A DNA stretch of 64,000 bases, taken from contig NZ_NIZW01000030.1 in assembly GCF_002727185.1 (NCBI RefSeq), positions 1 to 64,000 on the forward strand. The letters run 5' to 3'. How positions within the stretch are numbered: position 1 is the stretch's first letter; each line of letters opens with the position of its first letter. Positions 19,674 to 28,344 of this stretch are shown piece after piece. Below the pieces are notes generated by a model. That model saw nothing but the letters and a program-made list of their open reading frames with translations. It ran no database searches and was not told where the DNA came from. A program made the position numbers and the translations under genes. The stretch is from Rhodopirellula bahusiensis. GTDB taxonomy: Bacteria; Planctomycetota; Planctomycetia; Pirellulales; Pirellulaceae.

Positions 19674-20309
19674 ATGAGCTGGCAAAGAGCTCGCCAACCA
19701 GGCCAAAAGGCGGAGCGTGTCGCGACCATTCTGGATGCTGCGGCCACGCTCTTTGACGAAAAAGAGTTCGCCGACATCTCGATGCGCGACGTCGCCTCGT
19801 CGGCGGGACTCGGCAAGGCAAGCCTGTATCACTACTTCAGCACGAAGGAGGAGGTATTCATTTGCCTCTACCGCGAAGAGCTGAACGATTGGTTCCTCGA
19901 CGTCGAACGCCGACTCAAGCGGCTTCGTGCTCCCACGCCGAAACGAATCGCAAAGTCGCTCACCGATGCAATCCGGGACCGAGACCGCTTCTGTCGTTTG
20001 ACGGTTGTCCTGGCGTCGGTGCTCGAACGAAATTTATCGACCGAGTTCATCCGTGAATTCAAACGATCACTGCTTCCTCCGCTCGAACAATGCGCGGCTG
20101 CCTTGCAATCGGTTCAACCAGACATGTCGCCTGCTGCCGTGCATGAGTTCCTCGTCCAGCATCACGCAGTCATTTCAGGACTTTGGCCGCTCGCTCGCCC
20201 ATCCGAGGAAGTTTCAGCGGTCATGCAGGAAGAGGAATTTCGCGGATACCAAGTCGACTTCTATCGCTTGTTTGAATCGACGATCCGCCAATTGATGCAA
20301 GCCAACTGA
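19674..20309 (+). CDS. TetR-family transcriptional regulator (copy 1)
   Basis: A 211-residue repressor-type protein from the ATG at 19674 behind GGGAGA. The N-terminal helix-turn-helix is clear (ILDAAATLFDEKEFADISM, then DVASSAGLGKASLYHYFSTK, residues about 19-60). The C-terminal ligand domain is of a generic TetR type with RLTVVLASVLERNLS. It is about 83% identical to the regulator at 38871 (36 differences in 211 by eye). The tandem palindromes upstream suggest autorepression and cross-control. Likely targets are the adjacent plus-strand genes, but this is inference; the ligand is unknown. Confidence 0.9.
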   Translation: MSWQRARQPGQKAERVATILDAAATLFDEKEFADISMRDVASSAGLGKASLYHYFSTKEEVFICLYREELNDWFLDVERRLKRLRAPTPKRIAKSLTDAIRDRDRFCRLTVVLASVLERNLSTEFIREFKRSLLPPLEQCAAALQSVQPDMSPAAVHEFLVQHHAVISGLWPLARPSEEVSAVMQEEEFRGYQVDFYRLFESTIRQLMQAN

Positions 20310-20726
20310 CACCCATCAAACGTCATCACAGACGACATTCGCGAAACCGGAGACTGAACAATGGCCACAACCGCCAGCCCTACAACTCGCCCAGCCCCGA
20401 TGAGGACAGAGCAAAGCAAGGGCAGGGCCACAAGCAATCACGCAACACAGTCGCCCGCCTCCGCCATCGACAAACAAACCTGGAAAGAGACACAAGGCTG
20501 AGAATCGATTCGGGCACCATCACACGATGCAGATGGCCTAAAACTTGTCGGTGTTATACTAAACAGGTAGGCAGGAATGATCGGACAGAATCATGTGAGC
20601 CGTTTGGACGTCAGCCCCGGTTGTACGTGGGAATAGTGGCATTTGCCACAACAGTCCAAGATCCGAAAGACTCCTGCCGACCTGCTTGGCCCGTCACAGC
20701 CGCTTACCTGAACCGAGATCATCCTG
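20310..20726 (+). other. Gap with a 46-codon ORF and a REP-like repeat
   Basis: A 46-codon frame at 20361-20501 starts MATTASPTTRPAPMRTEQSK and has GGAGA nine bases before its ATG. It occupies the place taken by the SDR gene after the second TetR copy, and its leader resembles that one (AGACTGAACAATG versus AGACCAAACAATG). It has no recognisable domain and may be the relic of a lost target gene. CAGGTAGGCAGGAATGATCG at 20564-20583 recurs inverted at 24495-24514 with three mismatches. Confidence 0.35.
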
Positions 20727-21218
20727 ATGTTCTTGAACATAACCCTGTTGATCGCAACGCTACTCTCGTCGCTTGTCGCTGGGTTTCTATTCGCTTTTGC
20801 GGTCGTTGCGATGCCTGGGATCTCGCGACTCGGTGACCGTGAATTCGTTCGCGCATTCCAAGTGATGGATGGCGTCATCCAAGACAACCAGCCCCTGTTT
20901 CTATTCGTCTGGGTTGGTTCCGCGGTCGCGATGTTGGCGGCAACCATTGCTGGCCTCATGCAGCTCGACGGGCTGAATCGCACAATGCTCCTATCGGCAG
21001 CGGCAGCCTATTTCCTCGGGGTCCACCTGCCGACCGCAACGATCAACATCCCACTCAACAACCGACTTCAAAAGCATAAGGTCGACGAGATGAATGACGA
21101 CGAAGCATCGTCAGTTCGAAAAGGGTTTGAAAGCCGGTGGAATCGGTGGAACATCGTCAGAACGCTGATCGCGTTCTCCGTCGCAGGTGCGATGCATACA
21201 CTCTTGCTTCGGTTGTAA
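20727..21218 (+). CDS. DUF1772 (anthrone-oxygenase-like) membrane protein
   Basis: A 163-residue protein with four hydrophobic segments (LNITLLIATLLSSLVAGFLF, LFLFVWVGSAVAMLAATIAG, MLLSAAAAYFLGVHLPTATI, and a C-terminal VRTLIAFSVAGAM). It carries the family-typical IPLNNRLQK followed by FESRWNRWNIVRT. DUF1772 members are related to fungal anthrone oxygenases but most bacterial members have no proven reaction. It sits about 400 bases downstream of the TetR gene on the same strand and could be a target of that regulator. Confidence 0.82.
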   Translation: MFLNITLLIATLLSSLVAGFLFAFAVVAMPGISRLGDREFVRAFQVMDGVIQDNQPLFLFVWVGSAVAMLAATIAGLMQLDGLNRTMLLSAAAAYFLGVHLPTATINIPLNNRLQKHKVDEMNDDEASSVRKGFESRWNRWNIVRTLIAFSVAGAMHTLLLRL

Positions 21219-21325
21219 AACAGCGAATGCGACTGAGACTGATTGCCCGCGAACGGAAACGGCAACCGCCATTCGTGAGCTTTCACACAATTCAACTGTC
21301 CAGTGATGCTGGGCATTAGAAACAC

Positions 21326-21937
21326 ATGGACCAAAGAATGGCACAGCCTGATTGGGACGAACGATACTCCAGGTCGGACTTCGCATACGGGACTCAAGCC
21401 AATGCGTTTCTCGAACAGAATGCGAATCTTCTCTCTGGCTCGATCCTTTCCATCGCAGAAGGCGAGGGACGCAACGCTGTGTTTCTCGCGACCCTCGGTC
21501 ACCGTGTGCACGCGGTGGATGGATCCAGTATCGGGCTCGCCAAGGCGAACGAACTGGCACAACGAAACAATGTGAGCATCACTACCGAGGTCGCGAACCT
21601 GGAAGACTACCAACCACCAGAGTCGACATTCGATGCGGTTGTCTCGATCTACGCCCATCTGAGCAGTTCGACACGCTTGAACTTGTATCCATTGCTTGTT
21701 GAAGCACTGAAGCCTGGAGGCATCTGCATCCTCGAAGCCTACTCCGAAAAGCAACGCGATCGCGATACGGGCGGGCCGCGTGACTTGGATCAACTCATGA
21801 CGTGCTCCAAGATTGAACGAGAGTTCGAAGGACTTGAAACAGTCTTGCTGAAGGAAGTTGACCGAGATGTCCGCGAAGGGAAATACCACACCGGCATGGC
21901 ATCCGTCGTCCAGTACATCGGAAAGAAATCGGTGTGA
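21326..21937 (+). CDS. Class I SAM-dependent methyltransferase
   Basis: A 203-residue protein beginning MDQRMAQPDWDERYSRSDFA. Motif I (SIAEGEGRNAVFLATLG, about residues 42-58) binds S-adenosylmethionine, followed by the acidic VHAVDGSSIGL and the motif-IV region FDAVVSIYAHLS. The WDERY start and the GEGRN form resemble the TehB/thiopurine-like methyltransferase group. The methyl acceptor is unknown; a small thiol or metalloid is a guess from the family only. It lies 107 bases after the DUF1772 gene on the same strand. Confidence 0.87.
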   Translation: MDQRMAQPDWDERYSRSDFAYGTQANAFLEQNANLLSGSILSIAEGEGRNAVFLATLGHRVHAVDGSSIGLAKANELAQRNNVSITTEVANLEDYQPPESTFDAVVSIYAHLSSSTRLNLYPLLVEALKPGGICILEAYSEKQRDRDTGGPRDLDQLMTCSKIEREFEGLETVLLKEVDRDVREGKYHTGMASVVQYIGKKSV

Positions 21938-21981
21938 GAGAATCTCGCACCGGAGTCGCTTTCGTTGCGTTCGCGTCAGGA

Positions 21982-22539
21982 TCAGGGGCGTTCCGTGGAG
22001 TCGACTCTGTAGGTCGATTGCACGAATCCGCAGTCGAAGGCCTTCGTGTTTCGATGTGTCAATCGAATGTCGCTTGGTAGAGATCCAAAGAGCGGGATGC
22101 CATCGCCGATGAGGACCGGAATGACTGTGATGACCAATTCATCGATCAGTCCCGCTCGCAGGAACCGTTGGATTGTCAAACCGCCGTCGATGTAAAGCTT
22201 CTGGGCACCTTCTTTGGACAAACGACGGTGAAGTTCGACGGGCGTTTCCGCTGAATGAGTCACCCATGCTGGCATCTCATCCGGGAACTCAATCGGGTTT
22301 CGACTCAAGACGACCACTGGCGTTTCCCCATAGGGCCAAGCTCCGAAAGTGCGAACTTTCTCGTACGTGTTGCGTCCCATGACCAGCACGTCGACCGATT
22401 TCATGAACTCCGCATACCCGCAGTCTTCTCCCGGAGGCACCAGGGCATTCGCTTCGTCGAGCCAGTCAAGATTGCCATCCGATCGAGCGATGAATTGGTC
22501 AAGGCTCGTGGCGATGAATACACATGCTCTCGCTGACAT
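21982..22539 (-). CDS. Dihydrofolate-reductase-like (RibD C-terminal) reductase
   Basis: A 185-residue cytoplasmic reductase of the RibD-C/DHFR superfamily. The start is the ATG at 22539 (MSARACVFIATSLDQFIAR); the longer frame upstream runs through repeat DNA and is not protein-like. Visible family features are the N-terminal FIATSLDQFIARSDGNLDW, the NADPH-binding MGRNTYEKV, and LYIDGGLTIQRFL with the VIPVLIGDGIPLFG ending. Members often have no known substrate. Convergent with the methyltransferase gene. Confidence 0.88.
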   Translation of the reverse strand: MSARACVFIATSLDQFIARSDGNLDWLDEANALVPPGEDCGYAEFMKSVDVLVMGRNTYEKVRTFGAWPYGETPVVVLSRNPIEFPDEMPAWVTHSAETPVELHRRLSKEGAQKLYIDGGLTIQRFLRAGLIDELVITVIPVLIGDGIPLFGSLPSDIRLTHRNTKAFDCGFVQSTYRVDSTERP

Positions 22540-22623
22540 TTTGACTCTTCGTTTGGGGGAATTGGAAACGGGTTTCCGTTCGACCTGATTGACACGCGGT
22601 TTTCTTAGCGGAAGCGTATCGCC

Positions 22624-22664
22624 CACGAAAGGCACGAAGTACACGAAGGAGAATGCACGAAGAT
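22624..22664. repeat. CACGAAG-type 9-base tandem repeat
   Basis: Units CACGAAAGG, CACGAAGTA and CACGAAGGA follow each other, and CACGAAGAT comes after a five-base gap. On the minus strand they read as F-V-x repeats. Such CACGAAG arrays recur between genes in planctomycetes and some other phyla, to my knowledge without a known role. Confidence 0.6.
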
Positions 22665-22786
22665 GGTTTTCGTCTCGTTCGTTGCTTGTTGGCGAATGAT
22701 GGGTGGTGACTGAGACGTGCCGAGGCTGAACCGGGCAACCACCATTCTGTTCGGCCATCCTGCCGCAAGGATGAAGGCTGGCGATG

Positions 22787-22882
22787 CAACGTAGGCCGGA
22801 TCCGGCGAAGCGATGTTCCGGCAGCTTGTTTTGAGGGAAAGCCAGACCGGCGTCTCTTCATTCCTTGGTCCGGCCTACGTTG
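22787..22882. repeat. REP-like inverted repeat
   Basis: CAACGTAGGCCGGA at 22787-22800 is matched perfectly by TCCGGCCTACGTTG at 22869-22882, enclosing 68 bases. The arrangement resembles a mobile REP/BIME-type intergenic element. It ends 77 bases before the start of the hydrolase gene. Confidence 0.7.
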
Positions 22883-22959
22883 CTTTTCCACTATCATTTC
22901 AATTGCAGACATTCGGGTCGATCTGAAATCCTCTTCCTTTTGAAAGCGGTACTCACGCC

Positions 22960-24237
22960 ATGATTTTCTCTCGCTTTTGCTGTGTCTCGCTGCTCACGGT
23001 TTGTTGGCTGACGACGTTTGTACAAGCTGATGATGGAGCGAACCACTCGGCACCTGGGACCTGGCCGATCAAACGGCTGAAGTCAGAGATACCGACCTAC
23101 CGAGTCGAAGACCCGGCCGCAAAGATTCAATCACTGATTTACGAAGGCGAGAAGTTCCATGGTCATCCGACGGAAGTCTTTGCCTTTTATGCTTCACCGA
23201 AAACATTGGGCGTTGATGGGGACGGCGGCATCTATCCCGGAATCGTTCTGATTCATGGTGGCGGTGGCACCGCCTTCGCTGACTGGGTTTGGATGTGGGC
23301 GAACCGCGGCTATGCCGCAATCGCGATGGACCTTGGTGGCCGCCGTCCTCCGCCTCCTGAATTCGATGCGTCTGGGAAACTGAAGCCGCACACGGGACAC
23401 AAACGAGAAACGCGTGTTCGACTTGAACTTGGCGGGCCGGTGGACGGTCACCCCGAAAAGTTCGACTGCATCGGGGGAAGCATCGACGACGATTGGCCCT
23501 ACCACGCGGCGGCCAATGTCATGCGAGCTCATACACTGATCCGCAGTTTTCCTGAAGTCGACGCAAGCCGGACCGCCGTGACCGGAATCAGTTGGGGTGG
23601 CTACACGACTTGCTTGGTCGCTTCGCTGGATGATCGCTTCCAAGCGGCGGTGCCCGTCTACGGATGCGGATTCCTGCATGAAGGCGAGTCGGTTCAGAAA
23701 CCTTCCATCGACGAACTTGGCGACCGTCGGGCGGCCTGGGTCGCCGCCTACGATCCCGGAAGTCACCTCCACCAATGCACGGTCCCCACTCTGTGGGTCA
23801 ACGGAACGCACGACATCCACTATGTGCTGGACAGCTATGCCAAGTCCTACACGAAAGTGCGGGGGCCACGGACGATGCGTATCGAGCCGCGTATGCGACA
23901 CGGTCATCAAGCGGGTTGGAACCCGCCAGAGATCCAGATTTTTGTTGACTCGATCTTGAAGAACACGACTCCATTGCCAACGGTTGGCCAGATGCATGTC
24001 AGCGACAACGGCACCGTCACGCTTCCATTCCAATCCACCACCAAGATCACGCAAGCCCGCTTGCACTACACGACAGAGACCGGCCTCCGATCCAAACGCA
24101 AATGGAAACACATCCAAGGCGTGATTGCCGATGGAGAAATCATGGCAAAGGGACTTCCAGCGGAAGCCAACACATGGCTCGTGACTTTAACCGATGATCG
24201 CGGTGCGTTGGTCTCCAGTGAAGTCGGGCTTCGCTGA
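22960..24237 (+). CDS. Secreted alpha/beta hydrolase (acetyl xylan esterase/dienelactone hydrolase type)
   Basis: A 425-residue exported hydrolase with a signal peptide (MIFSRFCCVSLLTVCWLTTF). The oxyanion-hole region is IHGGGG at about residues 98-103, the nucleophile elbow is G-I-S-W-G-G with Ser at about 211, and an Asp (VNGTHDIHYVLD) and His (RMRHGHQAGW) complete a plausible triad. A C-terminal beta-rich stretch of about 80 residues follows (VTLPFQSTTKITQARLHYTT). The substrate is probably an ester of a plant or algal polysaccharide, judging by planctomycete relatives; this is inference. Monocistronic. Confidence 0.85.
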   Translation: MIFSRFCCVSLLTVCWLTTFVQADDGANHSAPGTWPIKRLKSEIPTYRVEDPAAKIQSLIYEGEKFHGHPTEVFAFYASPKTLGVDGDGGIYPGIVLIHGGGGTAFADWVWMWANRGYAAIAMDLGGRRPPPPEFDASGKLKPHTGHKRETRVRLELGGPVDGHPEKFDCIGGSIDDDWPYHAAANVMRAHTLIRSFPEVDASRTAVTGISWGGYTTCLVASLDDRFQAAVPVYGCGFLHEGESVQKPSIDELGDRRAAWVAAYDPGSHLHQCTVPTLWVNGTHDIHYVLDSYAKSYTKVRGPRTMRIEPRMRHGHQAGWNPPEIQIFVDSILKNTTPLPTVGQMHVSDNGTVTLPFQSTTKITQARLHYTTETGLRSKRKWKHIQGVIADGEIMAKGLPAEANTWLVTLTDDRGALVSSEVGLR

Positions 24238-24753
24238 GACGTGTGGAAAACAGCGCCGGGTGTTGTCAGTGCCTCTGGCTTCAAGAGTGCACTGGAACCC
24301 CGACATAAACATCTTGGATCGCGGTGGATGAGTGTTTCACCAGGACAAAGACGAAGCCAACAAGCTCAATAAAATGGCTTCAATCGTTCTTTGATTGGGT
24401 CGAAGCAGGTGGGCAGAAGTCTTTTGGCATTTGATCTGTTTTGACTCCCACGAACAACCGGGGCTAACGCCAAAACGATTCCTATGGTTGTGCCCGATCC
24501 TTCCTGCCGACCTGCCTGGATGACAATTGATGGGATGGGATTCTTGTCCTGGATCGTTTGGGACGGAGTGTCAGCTAAATGCAGGTGATGTATGGCGGTG
24601 ACTGGGGTCGCTACAATGGGTGGCTGCTTGGTAGTGAGAATGCGTTGACGTAATTCGTCAATTGGCTCTTCCTCCTTCCACCGTCTTGCTTTGCTTGCTT
24701 GTATTGCGAGACCCACCGCTACGACGCTCGTTTCTCCGGAGCAATCAACATTC
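24238..24753. other. Gap with an inverted REP-like copy
   Basis: No gene is supported; minus-strand open frames here overlap the NYN gene start and lack motifs. CGATCCTTCCTGCCGACCTG at 24495-24514 is the inverted, 17-of-20 copy of the repeat at 20564-20583. The promoter of the NYN gene should lie in the last 100 bases. Confidence 0.4.
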
Positions 24754-25482
24754 ATGCCCAACGCCAGTCCCGAAGGTAGCATCGCGCTACTGATTGATGC
24801 TGACAACGCACCGTCCTCCAAGATCGACTTCATCATTTCCGAACTTGCCACCTACGGTGTCGTCAACATTCGAAAGGCATATGGGAACTGGACCAAACGA
24901 GGCCTGGAGGGTTGGATCAACGTACTGCATGAGTACGCGATTGCACCGACTCAATGTTTCGATCTGATAAAGGGAAAAAACGCAACCGACATGGCGTTGC
25001 TGATCGATGCGATGGACATTCTCTACACGCGACAGGTCAACACATTTGGTTTGGTTTCATCAGATTGCGACTTCACTCCGCTAGTCTGCCGCTTGCGGGA
25101 AGATGGCAAACAAGTCATCGGATTTGGACGCCAGAATTCGCCGGCGCCATTCGTCCTCGCCTGCAGCCATTTCATCTACTTGGATGAAGAACCCAATGAC
25201 AAGACGCCGCCGAAGAGAAGGCGAGAAAGCTCGGTGTCGTCGCTGCAACAGAACACCAAGCTCATGAACACACTCCGAACCGCGGTGAAGGAAGCCGCCG
25301 ATGACGATGGCTGGGCGGCGCTCGGACCAGTCGGAGCCCATATTTCGAACCAAGGTCCTTTCAGCCACCGCACCTACGGCTTCCCAAAACTCAGCGATAT
25401 GTTCGAGGCGATCGATCTTTTCGAAGTTCAAAAGGACCGCCAAGCCGGACCGGGCTCCGTTCGAGTCCGGTTGAAAAAATAA
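24754..25482 (+). CDS. NYN-domain nuclease-like protein with LOTUS/OST-HTH C-terminus
   Basis: A 242-residue protein from the ATG at 24754. The N-terminal NYN (PIN-like) domain spans about residues 9-150. Asp15 and Asp17 in ALLIDADNAP, and the SSDCDFTPL pair near 102-110, would hold the metal for RNA cleavage. A Lys/Arg linker (KTPPKRRRES) leads to a winged-helix OST-HTH/LOTUS region (about 165-242; WAALGPVGAHISNQ, then YGFPKLSDMFEAIDLFEV). Such proteins are thought to process or bind RNA. The last 66 coding bases and the DNA after the stop recur near 38011, beyond the adhesin gene, so this gene's 3' end marks the left border of an island. Confidence 0.9.
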   Translation: MPNASPEGSIALLIDADNAPSSKIDFIISELATYGVVNIRKAYGNWTKRGLEGWINVLHEYAIAPTQCFDLIKGKNATDMALLIDAMDILYTRQVNTFGLVSSDCDFTPLVCRLREDGKQVIGFGRQNSPAPFVLACSHFIYLDEEPNDKTPPKRRRESSVSSLQQNTKLMNTLRTAVKEAADDDGWAALGPVGAHISNQGPFSHRTYGFPKLSDMFEAIDLFEVQKDRQAGPGSVRVRLKK

Positions 25483-25696
25483 GCGACACCACTTGCGACA
25501 TCGTCTTACCAAGTCATGTCGAAACAAAGCCGATCCGGCGTCCCCTCGTTCTTCGACGCAGCGTCCTTCACCACTGAAATTGCCTCTCCGATTCATGTTT
25601 ATTAGCGAAGATCAGTGTTCGTCTACACGTCTGCTGGAGAACACTAATCTTCCCTCGGTCTCCCGCTTGGTTGTTCGCGGAATCTTGAGCGTGATT
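25417..25696 (+). repeat. Direct repeat R1, left border of the secretion island
   Basis: From CTTTTCGAAGTTC, inside the NYN gene, through its stop and about 105 bases of 3' DNA (to about 25588), the sequence matches 38011-38180 with one single-base indel and scattered substitutions. After a different spacer, homology resumes at about 25599 (ATTAGCGAAGATCAGTGTTC) and runs to GAATCTTGAGCG near 25691; this second block matches 38275-38390. Confidence 0.8.
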
Positions 25697-26198
25697 GAAT
25701 GTGTTGCCGCCCATAGCGGACAGACTGATCGAGCGAAGCGATCGTCGGGACGCGGCTTATGAGAACAGGAGGTTCGTTCGGTGAGCCCGCAAAGGGATCT
25801 GCCGGAAACCAAGAGTTCTCACAACCTTCGCGAATTCGACGTCAATCCCGATCACTATCTTCACGAATGTCGGAGTCGTTTTGCATCGAGCCTTCATCAT
25901 CGATGATCAAATCAGCATCGATCCAGGTCCATGAAGCGATTGTTTGAGAGGTGCGGAGCATCTGCTCCGCTCAACCCAGCTTTTGAAGTTTCAAATAACG
26001 ATCCTGAACTGCGTTCTGATCATTGTTTTTAAAACTGCTGTCGTGACCGGCGATGATTTGCCGCATTGGTCGAGTTCGTGCAAATGCGATTGCCTTCGAG
26101 TGTTAACAACGAAGCAGTGATGCCCGGCGAGATACAATTGAAAGAAGGCGAGCAAAGCATCGCAAATAAACAGGCAAACCGATCTGCAAACCCTTCTT
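25697..26198. other. Gap downstream of the TpsB gene
   Basis: No gene is supported; the small frame at 25759-25947 has no domain. TCATCGATGA near 25900 is a short palindrome. The DNA is somewhat AT-richer than its surroundings near 26000-26130. It separates direct repeat R1 from the end of the transporter gene. Confidence 0.4.
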
Positions 26199-27965
26199 TT
26201 AGAGGCGAGGTCCGGGAATCCAAGTCACTGCGAAGTGAGCTCGATCATTTCGCTCCGCCGCATCGATGTCTTCGATTCCAAAGCCGTAGTCGAAGCGTGC
26301 AATCAGCCGATCGCTAACCTGGAACCGCATCCCTACGCCGGTGCTCACGGCAAATGTATAGGCGTCTTCGCCTGCCAATGGCTGGTCGACGTATCCGTTT
26401 CCCACGTCAACAAAACCATAAGCACGCAATGTCTTTGGTTCCTCAACTGTACCGCAGCGATAGGTTTTGGGACCGAATTCGAAATTTGCAATCCAGCCAT
26501 GATCGGCGTTGTAAGCGCGGCTGTCGGTGCCACGAATCGTGTCGTATCCACCCAATCCCAACGTTTCGCTGAACAGCAGCCTTTCCGAAGAAGCTTGTCC
26601 AGTTAGTCGTGTTGTCAACATCCATTCCCGTCGCGCAACATCGGCACGTTCGTAACGTAAACGACCATACACATAGTCAGGCGAAGCACCAGGACGGATG
26701 GTGTTGAAGGCATCCGAGGAGTGACTGCCCGTCATGCCGCCTCCCGGGCCAATGAACATATCCGCACGAAACAGTCGATATTGATCGACGTCAATTCGCT
26801 CAAAACTGTCGTAACCAAGACGCAACTGAAACAGGTCGGCAACTGAGCCGCTGACCTGGCTTCCCGCAAACTCCAAGTTATTGTTCGTTGACTTAAAATC
26901 GAAACCCGCTCTCAGGTTTCGACTATGAAATCGATCGCGGGACAGATGCCGGATCAGTTGCCCACCGAATTGATAGCCCTCACCGTCTTGGGCGAACCCG
27001 CTATCCATCATAGGAGTCACACCGGCCCAACTGCCGTACCCTTGCAACGAGAACTCGCGACTGAGCGGCTGATCCAAGCTAACTGAATGAGCACGCAGCA
27101 ACGCAAACTCTTCATCGGTTGTGAACTGGTAACCCAAAATCCCACCGCGTCCAAGAAAGTTCCCGTATTGAAATCCAGCGAAGAACCGACCGTAGTTCAA
27201 CGTCGACACACCGCTGTCATCTATCCCCATGTAACCTCGCACGGGGCACATGTCCTCGATTTCATAGATCACATCGGTGGTTCCCGCGGCGGAGCCCTTC
27301 TCAAAATCCACGCTGACTCGCCGAAACGGATTCTGATTCATCCAGAACAAATCGTTTTCAATGTGTGGTTCATACAGCCGATTTCCCCGGCGTGTTTGTT
27401 GAATCCACCGCGAAGTGGGTTGGCAATCAAAGTGTTGCCCGCCTTTGACCATCACACGCCCGATGAGAGTTTCGGTCACAACCAGATACAGCGTTCCGCC
27501 GGTGATCCGTTGCTCTGGTATCACAACATCCACGATCGGCTGCTTGCACTTTTGATATTGCTCAATGATGCCGCGCGAAAGTTCATTGATTCGTCGCAGT
27601 GTGATTGGCTTTCGGATCGCGTTTTGCACAATTCCACGCACTGCTTGCTTGTAGACCAGTGAGTCGGTCTCGTCGAAGTCGTAGTGGATTCCAACGAGGG
27701 AATCGATTGCGGACGACTGATCGATTTTGTCGCCATGATCGACTATCACAACCGCTTCCAACTCTCGAACCAGCACGCGGTCATCTTCAACAGGGGCTGG
27801 CAAGTCCGCTTTCGAGTCGACCTTTGGAATTTTGCCCGGGCGTACGGGAAGTTCCAGCGGCTTGTACGCTTCGTAGTTTTGTGCTTGGAGTTTGCTACCA
27901 CAAGACAACCACACCAGCCCCAGAACACCGATCGCCATTGCGACCCGCACAGTCGTACGATTCAT
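26199..27965 (-). CDS. TpsB-type outer-membrane transporter (ShlB/FhaC family)
   Basis: A 588-residue two-partner-secretion pore, the likely exporter of the divergent adhesin. The start at 27965 gives a signal peptide (VRVAMAIGVLGLVWLSC). Residues about 60-225 hold two POTRA-like modules (LVREL, INELSRGIIEQYQ, GGTLYLVVTETLIGRVMVKG). The C-terminal barrel is Gly- and aromatic-rich, with GRFFAGFQYGNFLGRGG, a LGLGGYDTIRGTDSR motif typical of the family's conserved loop, and a final strand HFAVTWIPGPRL. The barrel ends in Leu rather than the usual Phe. TpsA is divergently transcribed, an unusual layout since the pair is most often a tandem operon. Confidence 0.88.
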   Translation of the reverse strand: MNRTTVRVAMAIGVLGLVWLSCGSKLQAQNYEAYKPLELPVRPGKIPKVDSKADLPAPVEDDRVLVRELEAVVIVDHGDKIDQSSAIDSLVGIHYDFDETDSLVYKQAVRGIVQNAIRKPITLRRINELSRGIIEQYQKCKQPIVDVVIPEQRITGGTLYLVVTETLIGRVMVKGGQHFDCQPTSRWIQQTRRGNRLYEPHIENDLFWMNQNPFRRVSVDFEKGSAAGTTDVIYEIEDMCPVRGYMGIDDSGVSTLNYGRFFAGFQYGNFLGRGGILGYQFTTDEEFALLRAHSVSLDQPLSREFSLQGYGSWAGVTPMMDSGFAQDGEGYQFGGQLIRHLSRDRFHSRNLRAGFDFKSTNNNLEFAGSQVSGSVADLFQLRLGYDSFERIDVDQYRLFRADMFIGPGGGMTGSHSSDAFNTIRPGASPDYVYGRLRYERADVARREWMLTTRLTGQASSERLLFSETLGLGGYDTIRGTDSRAYNADHGWIANFEFGPKTYRCGTVEEPKTLRAYGFVDVGNGYVDQPLAGEDAYTFAVSTGVGMRFQVSDRLIARFDYGFGIEDIDAAERNDRAHFAVTWIPGPRL

Positions 27966-28211
27966 CACACCATCCCTGAATTGCCCCTCAGAAGGCAACT
28001 TGTCAGCTCGATCCTTCAAGCCAACGCCTCCCGTATTCATCAGCAACGATCGACTCAGCGGCAGAGAGAACTTGTGTGCTGAAGCAACGTGATTCGAATC
28101 ACCCGCGGACCAGTGCGGAAATTGTTGGTTGTATTGACTGCAACCACTACACCGTGTGCCGTTTCACTTGAACATTTCTAGTTAAAAAACCTTCACCGAT
28201 ACAACCGGTGC

Positions 28212-28224
28212 AGTTCAGTGAACT
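28212..28224. promoter_or_regulatory. Palindrome in the divergent TpsB/TpsA promoter region
   Basis: AGTTCAGTGAACT is a perfect 13-base palindrome around a central G, placed in the 379-base region between the divergent genes. A related GAACTGAAC lies near 28291. It is a candidate operator for joint control; the binding protein is unknown. Confidence 0.35.
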
Positions 28225-28344
28225 TCGCTGATTTCACCTATCCGGCAGGAGCACCTAGATGACAAATCAAAAACATCGGGAACAGTTTATGAACTGAACC
28301 TTCTTGAAAAAGGAGGACTGGGGCACAAAATTCAAGGATCGAAA

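Noticed and set aside
22624-22664. CACGAAG repeats as a CRISPR array
   Set aside because: Units are only nine bases, without spacers of regular length, and no cas gene is present.
22540-22758. N-terminal extension of the DHFR-like reductase
   Set aside because: It is translated CACGAAG repeat DNA (F-V-x repeats), not protein.
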